A stretch of 64,000 bases of DNA from Hofstenia miamia. Its lineage: Eukaryota; Xenacoelomorpha; Acoela. Below are positions 55,313-64,000 of the stretch, piece by piece (the stretch's first letter is position 1; each line of letters begins with the position of its first letter). The notes below the pieces were generated by a model. It was given only the letters and a program-made list of their open reading frames with translations, was not told the origin of the DNA and did not search any database. Position numbers and translations under genes: made by a program. The stretch covers positions 4,700,701 through 4,764,700 of the forward strand of contig SCFE01000004.1 of the NCBI GenBank assembly GCA_004352715.1, read 5' to 3'.

Positions 55313-56768
55313 CATATAATTTATCAGGACGTAAAAATTCAAAATGTTAGTAAAGCCCAAACAACAATAAATCAAAATTCAAGTACAATGCGTAGGCCTA
55401 GTATTTTTTTCCGATTTATAAACTGAATAGACTACAAATTCAATATTTTATAATTTAACTGTAAAAAAGAAAAATAAAATGTAAAACATAAAATTTAATA
55501 ATTTAAATCAAAATTTAGATTAACAAAAATTGGCTACTTTTTTTGAATTCAGGCAGACTTGTATGTCCATATTTAGTAACAAATGCTTTTGTAAAAACAT
55601 TGCAGACTGTGTTAAAGCTCTTACAGGTATGTCAATTTCTAAATAATCTTTAAGAATTTTGAAACATTTAGAAATATATTTGCTGCAAGACTTTCTTGTA
55701 CATTTCAAGTACAAATAATATGACAGCACAATAAAATAAAAGGCAACTCGCCATTGGTTACCCACTTTATCATTAATTGATGACATCTCTCTTAAGAAAA
55801 TTGCTCTTACGGTCAAGCAGGCAACATAATATAAAATGGTGTACAATCTTGATAAAATTTAAGTTAAATTAGCGAAATAACACCACTTGATTTATTTAAT
55901 TTATTGTTTTCCCAAGAAGTATTTGAACATATTAGAAATATGAGTAATGTGTATTCATTGCAAAACAATATTCAATTGACTGTTTCTATAAAAGAAGTTC
56001 AATTATACATTTAAATCTTGCTGCTGCACTGGTTATTTAACTCCAAAAATGATTGATATGTTGAGGGAGTGTTCACCATAATCAGATCTGCATAATGAAA
56101 TGGATGGCCAAAATACCTGGATTAATTACAAAACCAAGGGTCAATCTTTTAACTCAAAGCAATTTTCAACATTTTATTGTTCAAATATTTTTAACTAGAG
56201 GGGCAGCTACTTGTGAGAAAGTAAAAAGAAAAAATATTCATGGTAATGTGGATTGTTGAGTACAATATGATATCTGCTATATTTACATTGATCATAATAG
56301 AATACAAGGAAATCAGTGTTAGATGTGCATTTTTAATGAAAGAACCTGCGAGCATTGCTCAAATTGCAATATTGGCTTACATATAAATTGCTTTTATGCA
56401 TTTCATAACTTGTAATGAAATAAATTTTTTTAGTAGACGTCACCTGTAGGTGACGGGGTCACAAATATTTTTAATAAGTACTGTGCACTAAAATTTCATT
56501 ATGTAGTTTGAAAATTGGACAATGCGAACTGCATATAAGACAAAAATTAGAAATTGGCTTAAGTATTTACCTGTGGCATTTGATGGGTTAAAACTCTTGC
56601 ATTTACTTGAAAATTAATACCAAAGTTTAGGATTTTCGCCAACTGACTAAAACTGTATTTCTAAAGATTTACTATGTTTCATAAGATGTTTGCAATGAGT
56701 GAAAAGGTTTTGGACCATATTTTTAAAATTATGAAAGTAATATTGCATATTCATCACATAGGCCAGGA
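54857..56768. other. Mostly non-coding; microsatellite 55274-55311
   Basis: Contains a (TA)n tract at 55274-55311 and one unexplained frame (55520-55846, listed separately). No transposon ends are recognised. Confidence 0.5.
55520..55846 (-). CDS. Unrecognised open frame, 108 codons
   Basis: A minus frame with a balanced amino-acid composition (R-A-I-F-L-R-E-M-S-S-I-N-D-K, Q-W-R-V-A-F-Y, a Cys/Lys-rich middle, I-P-V-R-A-L-T-Q-S near the C-terminus). It is less low-complexity than neighbouring chance frames. It has no motif, signal peptide or splice context I can defend. It may be an exon, a transposon relic or chance. Confidence 0.22.
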   Translation of the reverse strand: MYTILYYVACLTVRAIFLREMSSINDKVGNQWRVAFYFIVLSYYLYLKCTRKSCSKYISKCFKILKDYLEIDIPVRALTQSAMFLQKHLLLNMDIQVCLNSKKVANFC

Positions 56769-57894
56769 TGTGCAATTAACGCTTTGTGTTTCAGATTCCT
56801 ATATTGTGGGGCAATGACTAACTTCCAAACAGCATATTTTCAAAGATAGCTTTATAAAAAACTAATATTAATTTCCATTGATCCATAACTGATTACTGTT
56901 TAGGTAACATCCAACTCCAGTTTAGTAATGGGCAGCAGCCCAACAACAAATCCATTCACCAACATTCCATTTCTTTTGATGTTTTCAGACACTGATGACT
57001 CAGCTCATACTCAAAGATGAAAGAGTTTTATGTATGCCCTAATTATCAGTGAATAAGTAAACATGACACCACTTGACTTATTCTTAATCTCAAGGTGTAA
57101 GGACAATTACAAAACACTAAGACAACTAACACAAATAGACACTAGCTGCTATATGACATTTAAACACAATAAAAACTTATATACAACTATTTAATAATAA
57201 GCAGCTTTGTAACCAACAGATAAAAATATGATAACTAATTGTCTAATAAATTCAGTCAATTATCAGTCAGTTACTGCCAATAGAATTTGGATCTGATATA
57301 AGATATATGATTGGCTGCTTCACTTTTCTCGACTTTGTTACTACATGCAAACTGTGTTTGAAAAATAGTGAGCTAAGCACAATCAGAAAAACCCTATACC
57401 TATCCATAACATAAATGCATTTTTTATCAATAACTTTGACCTTAATAGTCGTCCTCACCATGGTTTCCTGATAGTTGGTTTGCATGAAATGCTTGGCTTT
57501 GCAGTTTAAAATCAAATCAAACTAGTAAAGAATAAAGATAAAGTTAATTCCAAAGAATTCATTTCATCATCAACTAAGTTTCTCAGTAACTATTTATACT
57601 AATTTTTTATAAACATATTGATAGGGAAAACAAGCACCTGTAGCATACACTTTCTTTTATAACACGTAGAAGTTCTGCATGTTTTATATCTGAGGACTAA
57701 AATAAACGTGGAGCATTTTGTCCACTGATTTATCTCAAATATAGCTGGTGGCAGATGTTTGTCTATACAATTTAATAAATCAGTTTGTTAGCAAATCAGA
57801 ATGAAAAATAGCAAAGCATTTCTTTTTGTTCTTCTTTGTTTTGATCTTAGTTTCTTTGTTGCGTCTTTCTTTCTCTTCATTGGATTATGCTACA
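56769..57894 (-). mobile_element. LTR, family B-related, left end unclear
   Basis: The right end TTGGATTATGCTACA at 57894 is a perfect family terminus. Inside, CTGTTTAGGTAACATCC near 56897, ATGACTCAGCTCATAC near 56996 and CACTAGCTGC near 57142 follow family B order. The left end is not recognisable (TGTGCAATTAACG near 56769 is a guess from expected spacing). Minus-strand GAGGGGTG directly abuts the LTR, as a polypurine tract would at a 3' LTR. Confidence 0.65.
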
Positions 57895-59459
57895 CACCCC
57901 TCAGTATTTGTGATTTTAGGATTGCTTTCTCTCCATGGACTAGTGCATCGCTTTTCTTAATTAATGTGTCTGCTATTGGCTCTTCCCCCTTCACATCTGT
58001 GAATTCCAGTTTGCTTTGTTAGTTTCAGTATAGCTTCTTTTTCTGTTGTTGTTAGATCAGCATATCATAATATTTTTGTTATCTGGATTGAAAGTGTTAT
58101 CATTTTGTCTGTCACAGTTCATATATTTTCTTTGTGAATATTGGGTAGAACCTTTTTTATAGTTGTAAGACTATTATGCTGATCATCAGCATCATTTTGA
58201 ATTAGCCCTACTCATATGGGCTAGTATATCTATCATTGTTGTGTGGGGATAAAAGAATTTGAGTACACTTAGCAGGCTTTTAGTATTAGGACAGCTTTAT
58301 AAATAGAAATGGTGTTGTTTAGGACGCCTTCCTCTGTTACATATTTTGGGTTATTCTTATTCATTCTGACCATTGTGATTATTTTGATTAGTTTAGATAC
58401 ATCATAGTATCTGTAGTCTTTTGTCATATGTCTAACCACACTATATCATTTACTCCTGAGAAAAGCATTATTGTTCTCTATTTCTTCCCATAGCATTCTT
58501 AGTTGGATATGTATTTGTTCTCCACCTGCATACAACTGTAAAGTGCTATTGTGCCCTCTATGAATGTTCTCTCTTGGTTCGCCCCTTGTAGCATTATCAT
58601 TTTCATTCATTTAAATTCATCTGATGTTACTATTTGTTTTACTCTTTGTTTATTGTTGGTGTACAATTTGTACTCATGGATATATCCTTTAGCTAATCTT
58701 CTATCTGGTAGTCTCCATCTCAGCAGTAGCATGGGAACATATATCATTTTAGGTGGTGTGCACTTTATTATTTTCGTTTGGATTTTTGTTTCCATTTCTA
58801 GATATTCTCCTGTTGTTGGTGTTGTCAAAATCCCAATGGTTACTTGGTAGTTCATTTTTGCTTCATTGATATTCTCTCAGAAATTAAGCACTTTTGCATT
58901 AATTTTAGTAATGTTGGTGGCTTGAGCTCTATACAAAGTGTAATACACTTAAAACGTATAGTGATGAGATGATTATATGACCCAAATATTTTGCAAAATT
59001 CCATCCTAGTAAATATTTCAGTAAACATAAGTTGCATTGTGTGGAGTTTCTCTTATGTCCAGGTAGTTTTTGTTGACTATCTCTGCTTCTTGTTCTCTAC
59101 TAAGTAGCATTCATCTTCTGTATCTAATCACTCCATTGTGTTGGCTGGACTTAGATTTCTCCCTTTTTTCCATATTTATTCTATCTATCCTGTCTTGTAT
59201 TTTTGGTGAGAGTAGCAAGTTTGTTGATGTTAGTAGCTTATCTCTTAGTTGGACATCTCTTTGTGTTTTGGTTGTCATTTCCAGTATTTCAACTGGTTCA
59301 GTTATGCCTTCTTTGGACATTTTTCTGCTCTCTTTTTTGTCTTTACAAAAGAACATGTGGGATTTGAATGTAGCAATCTTTGTGTTTCCTTGGCTAATAA
59401 AATTTCAACATTTTTATCTTGTATACTTTCCATGATGTCTATTTTGTCTGCAATCATTC
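57895..59459 (-). pseudogene. Decayed retroelement interior (part 1), minus strand
   Basis: Minus-strand frames 59111-59356, 58852-59037 and 58607-58855 read as a broken protein with long charged stretches (K-E-G-I-T-E-P-V-E-I-L-E, R-D-V-Q-L-R-D-K-L, L-R-W-R-L-P-D-R-R-L). Near 59400-59350 a segment N-F-I-S-Q-G-N-T-K and F-K-S-H-M-F-F-C-K-D-K-K recalls Bel/Pao gag zinc fingers with several Cys and His lost. I cannot fix the family. It ends at 59459 where a solo LTR is inserted and continues after 60580. Confidence 0.4.
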
Positions 59460-60579
59460 TGTAGCATCTTCTACCACTCTTTGATATCCAATTCCTCCAT
59501 TATTACAATATAACTGTTGTGGTACACTAGCAGGTAGAGATGTACTATTCTTAAGCTCTGTAGCTTCTATATTATTAAACTCCAATTGATGGATGGTATA
59601 ACAAGCACTATTTAGATGAGGAAGCCTTGCAGGATCTTTGCCAGCTGTAGATGTTTGGACGTTGCCCAAAATCAAGTAACCACCAACTCTTCCCATTTGC
59701 ATTGAATGAGTGCCACTTCTCAGCTCATTGAAACAACTTATGTGTGAACTATCCCAGCTCAGTGCTTATTCAAGGCTCAACACAATATGACTTAGTCTCA
59801 ATTTGTAAAGTGTACTATATACTTGCAAGCTTGATTGTTACTAGCTGCTTCAATGAATATGTAATTAGCAATTACTGAAATATAATGGCTTAATAGCAGC
59901 TTCCTCACCTATATATAATAATTGATACATACAAGGTCACATTATTGGTCAAATTATAGTCATGAATTTGGATCTAGTTTAAATATAAATACAAAAACCT
60001 ACGTTTGGCTTACCAGCCTTATATCAAATTAATTATCATTCATACAGCTAAGAAAGGATCAATAGCTAGCTAAATGGAAGAAAACACTCCTAATCATACA
60101 CATAACCTAAGTGCAGGTTTGTGGTTTGGATCAAGGAACCAAGAATCATTCCTGTTACAGGATCCTTGCCACTACTGAACACAAACCATTTAGCTGAACA
60201 TCATAGTTAATAATCAAACAGTAATAAACTAAAGATAAGAATTCTGAAGAATTTTCTTCAACAAATTTTACAATGATTTTGCTCTATTTATATCTAAGTT
60301 CAAAACGTACCTGTTGATTTTGAAATTCAAATTATTTGTCTGCCAAGATGGCTAAAAATAATGAAAGCAAATTCACTCCCTTTGTTTTGCCAAATTATCA
60401 AATCAAGAAGAACTAATCGTTAATCTTTTCATTGATAATTTCTTAGTTGCATTATACAAAAGTAATCTAAGATGATAATTAATTTATGATTTATTTTTAA
60501 TCAAATTTCATTTCAATCTTAGTTCTTCTTTGACTGACTATTTTCATTAGCAGCTTGATTAGTTTTGGATTATGCTACA
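59460..60579 (-). mobile_element. Solo LTR, family B; TSD ATTC
   Basis: Plus-strand text starts TGTAGCATCTTCTACC and ends GGATTATGCTACA. ATTC flanks it at 59456-59459 and 60580-60583. TCTGCCAAGATGGCTAAAA lies near 60338 and a TATTTATA-type TATA complement near 60284. It is inserted into the decayed retroelement interior. Confidence 0.93.
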
Positions 60580-61430
60580 ATTCTTTTAATTATTTTCTTT
60601 GTTGTTAGCCATGGCTGCTCATCCATCTGCACATATATTTCCTTGCAGCTTCCTCAAATATCATTATTTTGTTTGGGCATATTCCAGTTTTGTTTGCTAT
60701 GGTTACCATTGATATCTTGCACATTGGGTGTTTTTTGGTAATGATTTGCATTATATTCTTTTCTATTGTTCTCTACTTGTCCTTTTAACAGCCAGTTCTT
60801 TGTTGTAGCAATTATTGGTGAAAATGGTATCTCATACTTCTTTGCCTTTATTATGTGATTTCTGGTTTTCCATGACATTGGTAATTTCATGCTCTTATCT
60901 TCTATTAGGCATATTGCTTGGAAGCACATTGTTGTGTGGTATTTTTTATTTCTGGTTTGAGCTGCATTTGAAGTGCAGTTGTGATGCTTTTTTCAGATTA
61001 TCTTTCATTGTTGTTAGTTCTATTTTTTTTATTTGGTTGTATAATTCAATACTAGAAGGAGCTTCATTACTAAAATTTCAACACATGCAATATACAAAAC
61101 ACTGAAGATGAATCTAATTATTTGTAGCTTTTTATATTCAAACCCTGAAGATAAGGACTGTTTGATTGCAAGTGATGTACTATCTTGCTCCTAATCAAAA
61201 CATTAGAGAGATATGAAGGATGCACCAGGATTTCATTATGATAAAATGTTGATATCCTATCATATTGTAACAATTCCCTTTACAAAAAAATTAAATGAAT
61301 AGGAAGATATTATCTAACCACACAGGCTTTAGAAACAGTTCCTGAAATAACTCAGTTGGACTTATGATTCCTGTATTAACCTACACAATGGGACATTGCC
61401 CATCTAAACAAACTCTTAGTTATTAGAAAA
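60580..61430 (-). pseudogene. Decayed retroelement interior (part 2), minus strand
   Basis: The minus frame 60654-60929 holds A-T-T-K-N-W-L-L-K-G-Q and a segment V-Q-D-I-N-G-N-H-S-K-Q-N-W that has the spacing of a C-x2-C-x3-H-x4-C finger with its cysteines replaced. This again suggests a Bel/Pao-like gag, which would place this part upstream of part 1. The assignment is tentative. The segment 60811-61430 recurs exactly after the N at 61431. Confidence 0.35.
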
Positions 61431-61431
61431 N

Positions 61432-62051
61432 ATTATTGGTGAAAATGGTATCTCATACTTCTTTGCCTTTATTATGTGATTTCTGGTTTTCCATGACATT
61501 GGTAATTTCATGCTCTTATCTTCTATTAGGCATATTGCTTGGAAGCACATTGTTGTGTGGTATTTTTTATTTCTGGTTTGAGCTGCATTTGAAGTGCAGT
61601 TGTGATGCTTTTTTCAGATTATCTTTCATTGTTGTTAGTTCTATTTTTTTTATTTGGTTGTATAATTCAATACTAGAAGGAGCTTCATTACTAAAATTTC
61701 AACACATGCAATATACAAAACACTGAAGATGAATCTAATTATTTGTAGCTTTTTATATTCAAACCCTGAAGATAAGGACTGTTTGATTGCAAGTGATGTA
61801 CTATCTTGCTCCTAATCAAAACATTAGAGAGATATGAAGGATGCACCAGGATTTCATTATGATAAAATGTTGATATCCTATCATATTGTAACAATTCCCT
61901 TTACAAAAAAATTAAATGAATAGGAAGATATTATCTAACCACACAGGCTTTAGAAACAGTTCCTGAAATAACTCAGTTGGACTTATGATTCCTGTATTAA
62001 CCTACACAATGGGACATTGCCCATCTAAACAAACTCTTAGTTATTAGAAAA
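61432..62051. repeat. Exact 620-bp repeat of 60811-61430, probable assembly duplicate
   Basis: ATTATTGGTGAAAATGG...TTAGTTATTAGAAAA is identical to 60811-61430, and the two copies are separated by one N. Identity through non-coding text points to overlapping contig ends rather than an old tandem duplication. Confidence 0.9.
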
Positions 62052-63885
62052 GATAGTATCCAATTCAGTGTAGGTAAATATACAATAATTCATGTTTTAT
62101 ATTCATGGGTGTTCTATTTGGAGTTTTAAAGGCTATAATAGTAGGAGATCAATGGCAGTGGTATCAATTCATTGTGCTGGCATAAGAATATTCCTTGGTG
62201 TTAGCTTAGAGAGATCTTCCAACTAATATTGTGAGATTCTAACTCAAAGATGCATAAGCATAGCAGAAAAAGAACCTATTTATTGTGATTGTGATAAAAA
62301 ATTGTAACTAAATTCTTATTCCTCAGAGTAAATTACTGTTTTTTGTTTTAGCTGGAAAATTAGAAATCTTCCAGAAATGAAAATCTTAGCATAGTTTGTC
62401 AAGTTTTTGCATTTAAATTATAATAGAACTACTGATAGTATAGTGTCATAAAATGATACCAACTATACAAAATGTTATCTATTCCAAATTCTGCCAAACA
62501 TGACACCACACACGTGTATGTATATCATGTCATGCCAGAATTGCTGTGCAGATTCAGCTAAAACACATAAATAGCAATGCAACCAATGAATCTAAGAATT
62601 TATTGATCATATGCTGTCCTATTAGAATACAAAAGCACAATAATACTGATCCAATCATTGTATTCTAGTCAAATAAAATTTTAGAAAACACTTATTTTGT
62701 GCTTACATGACAATACTGCAATTCTTTACCATGATATGGCGCATTGCATTCAGAGTATTATCTAGGGTCTGCAAGTACTCAAAATTTCTAGTCAGGTAGA
62801 GTTTTGTTGATTGAAAAGGAATAGTGTAGTGTATGTTTGCCTAGTTAAGAACAATAATATCATTTTCTGATTAATAAACCTTTCTACAAAAATTTCTTTC
62901 AGAGTCAATGGGGTTGAGCATATTGTCTATTGAATGAGTGTTACTAAAATCAAGATGTTAGAATATATATTAATATTATGGTGGTAGCCTCTCCCTGCTG
63001 ATTGGATTCTTTTGAATTCCTTTGTCTTTCATAAAAGTTATATTGACAATTCATTAGCAGGGTTGTGATTTTAAGTTGGTAAACAAACTTCACACTTTAT
63101 TCAAGATCTGTTGATCCTCATCACTAGATTGAAATAAAAAATGCTGCAAATCATAGGAAGTTAATTGTGTGAATTTGTTGACAATTTTTCTTAATCATTT
63201 TAAAAAGTAAATATGAATTGAATATTTTTGTATCTATGATTAATTATATAAATTTAGTGTTAGTAGTAAATAATAATTGGATTTTGTAAATGTGTAGACT
63301 ATTTTGAATGATTGTAATTATAATTTTGTATTAATAAAATTTTGACTTTATTCAAGTGATATTTTATAAAGTTTCATTCTTTAGTTTAATAACATCAACA
63401 CTGATTGGTTAACATGATACCTATATACAATACAATAATGACCAATTACAAATGTAACTGCTAAAATATTTTTTTCAAGTTTGGAAAACAGTTTATTACT
63501 TATTGGTGACTACAATTATACTCATAGGCATACATGGTTAGACAAGACGTGAATTTCGAAATCTGACTAGACTAGAATTTTAAGAGACTGACCCTACTAG
63601 ACTTGATTTGAAGCAAAAACATCCCGAGTTGCAGAGCTATAGTATTATTAGACCTATATCCAAAGCAAATTTTTTAATAGTATGAGGAATTATTAAGAAA
63701 ACTATGTGTATAGAAAATGTAAATTTGGAAATTTTTCTAAAATTATTCCAATCAAAATCCAATTGGAATCCAATTAATACCAAATTTTGTTTCCAACCAA
63801 TTACAATCTAATTCCAATGTCCAATTTGAATTCAATTAAATTCCAATTCCAATGGAAAAGCCTGCCTATTTCAAGTAACTTTGGT
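62052..63885. other. Non-coding; CCAATT-rich patch near 63736-63855
   Basis: No coding frame is supported. Near the right end the words CCAATTGGAAT, CCAATTAATACC, CCAATTAC and CCAATTCC recur in a run, giving a degenerate short-period repeat next to the integrase scrap. Confidence 0.5.
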
Positions 63886-64000
63886 AAATTTTGGAACAGT
63901 GTGCTCTCGAACTGTGGTCCTTTATCTGTGCCTATTGTTTCCATGGGTCCTTTTTTAGTATCCATTCATGTAATCTTGTTTGCTATTTCTTCAGCTGTTG
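63886..64000 (-). pseudogene. pol: Ty3/gypsy integrase fragment at the window edge
   Basis: Minus-strand text reads T-A-E-E-I-A-N-K-I-T, a TGA, then K-K-G-P-M-E-T-I-G-T-D-K-G-P-Q-F-E-S. This matches the integrase block around the second catalytic Asp of the element at 39 kb (G-P-M-E-T-I-I-S-D-R-G-V-Q-F-E-S). It is cut on the left after F-E-S and continues beyond the window. Confidence 0.78.

Noticed and set aside
60815-61726. Two identical 96-codon plus frames as a duplicated gene
   Set aside because: They are the same sequence on both sides of a single N (assembly overlap) and lie antisense to a more protein-like minus frame.

Overview
This window is strongly AT-rich eukaryotic DNA, most likely from an invertebrate animal. 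The support for that is two immunoglobulin-like exons with canonical GTAAGT donors and matching phases, a two-gene PIF/Harbinger DNA transposon with a MADF-domain partner protein, Ty3/gypsy retrotransposons, and remnants of two kinds of LINE. No bacterial-style gene organisation, rRNA, tRNA or CRISPR was found. The species cannot be named from the sequence.

Layout. Positions 1-6434 hold three minus-strand gag-protease units of one Ty3/gypsy family, separated by 1000-N gaps. Positions 7317-14164 are a plus-strand mosaic of the same family: an LTR scrap, a broken protease-RT-RNase H region split by a solo LTR, a second LTR fragment with a primer-binding-like site and the start of a gag, then another LTR fragment. 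Positions 15263-20120 carry three solo LTRs. Positions 21785-22570 carry a minus-strand integrase relic. Positions 24546-24923 and 45557-45817 are two exons of a minus-strand Ig-type membrane protein gene, so most of the transposons between them would lie inside one intron of about 20.6 kb. Positions 28383-42622 are a heavily nested LTR and gag-pol complex: a 5' LTR carrying two other LTRs, then gag, protease, RT, RNase H and integrase, all decayed, then a repeated tail holding a solo LTR, and a 3' LTR holding a small inverted-repeat element. Positions 47873-49640 are a solo LTR containing a LINE 3' end. Positions 51214-51648 are the C-terminus of an R2-like LINE. Positions 52073-54853 are an end-to-end PIF/Harbinger element. 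Positions 56769-61430 are a minus-strand LTR plus a decayed retroelement interior, itself hit by a solo LTR. The window ends in another integrase scrap.

Two LTR families account for much of the non-coding sequence. Family A (TGTAACATAATCC...TTCTACA) is followed by a tRNA-Arg-like primer site and gag. Family B (TGTAGCATAATCC...CTACA) has a TATAAATAG box and an upstream motif resembling a YY1 site. Nine insertions show perfect 4-bp target duplications (CTAA, ATAA, ATAG, CAAT, CTGA, ATAA, CAAA, GCAG, ATTC), so they are independent solo LTRs, and their nesting gives a relative order of events.

Some apparent structure is probably assembly artefact: identical sequence on both sides of the gaps at 8138-9137 and at the single N at 61431, and near-identical sequence around 20790-20821. 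No cellular gene is complete in this window. The best intact unit is the Harbinger element, whose transposase frame has one visible stop codon.
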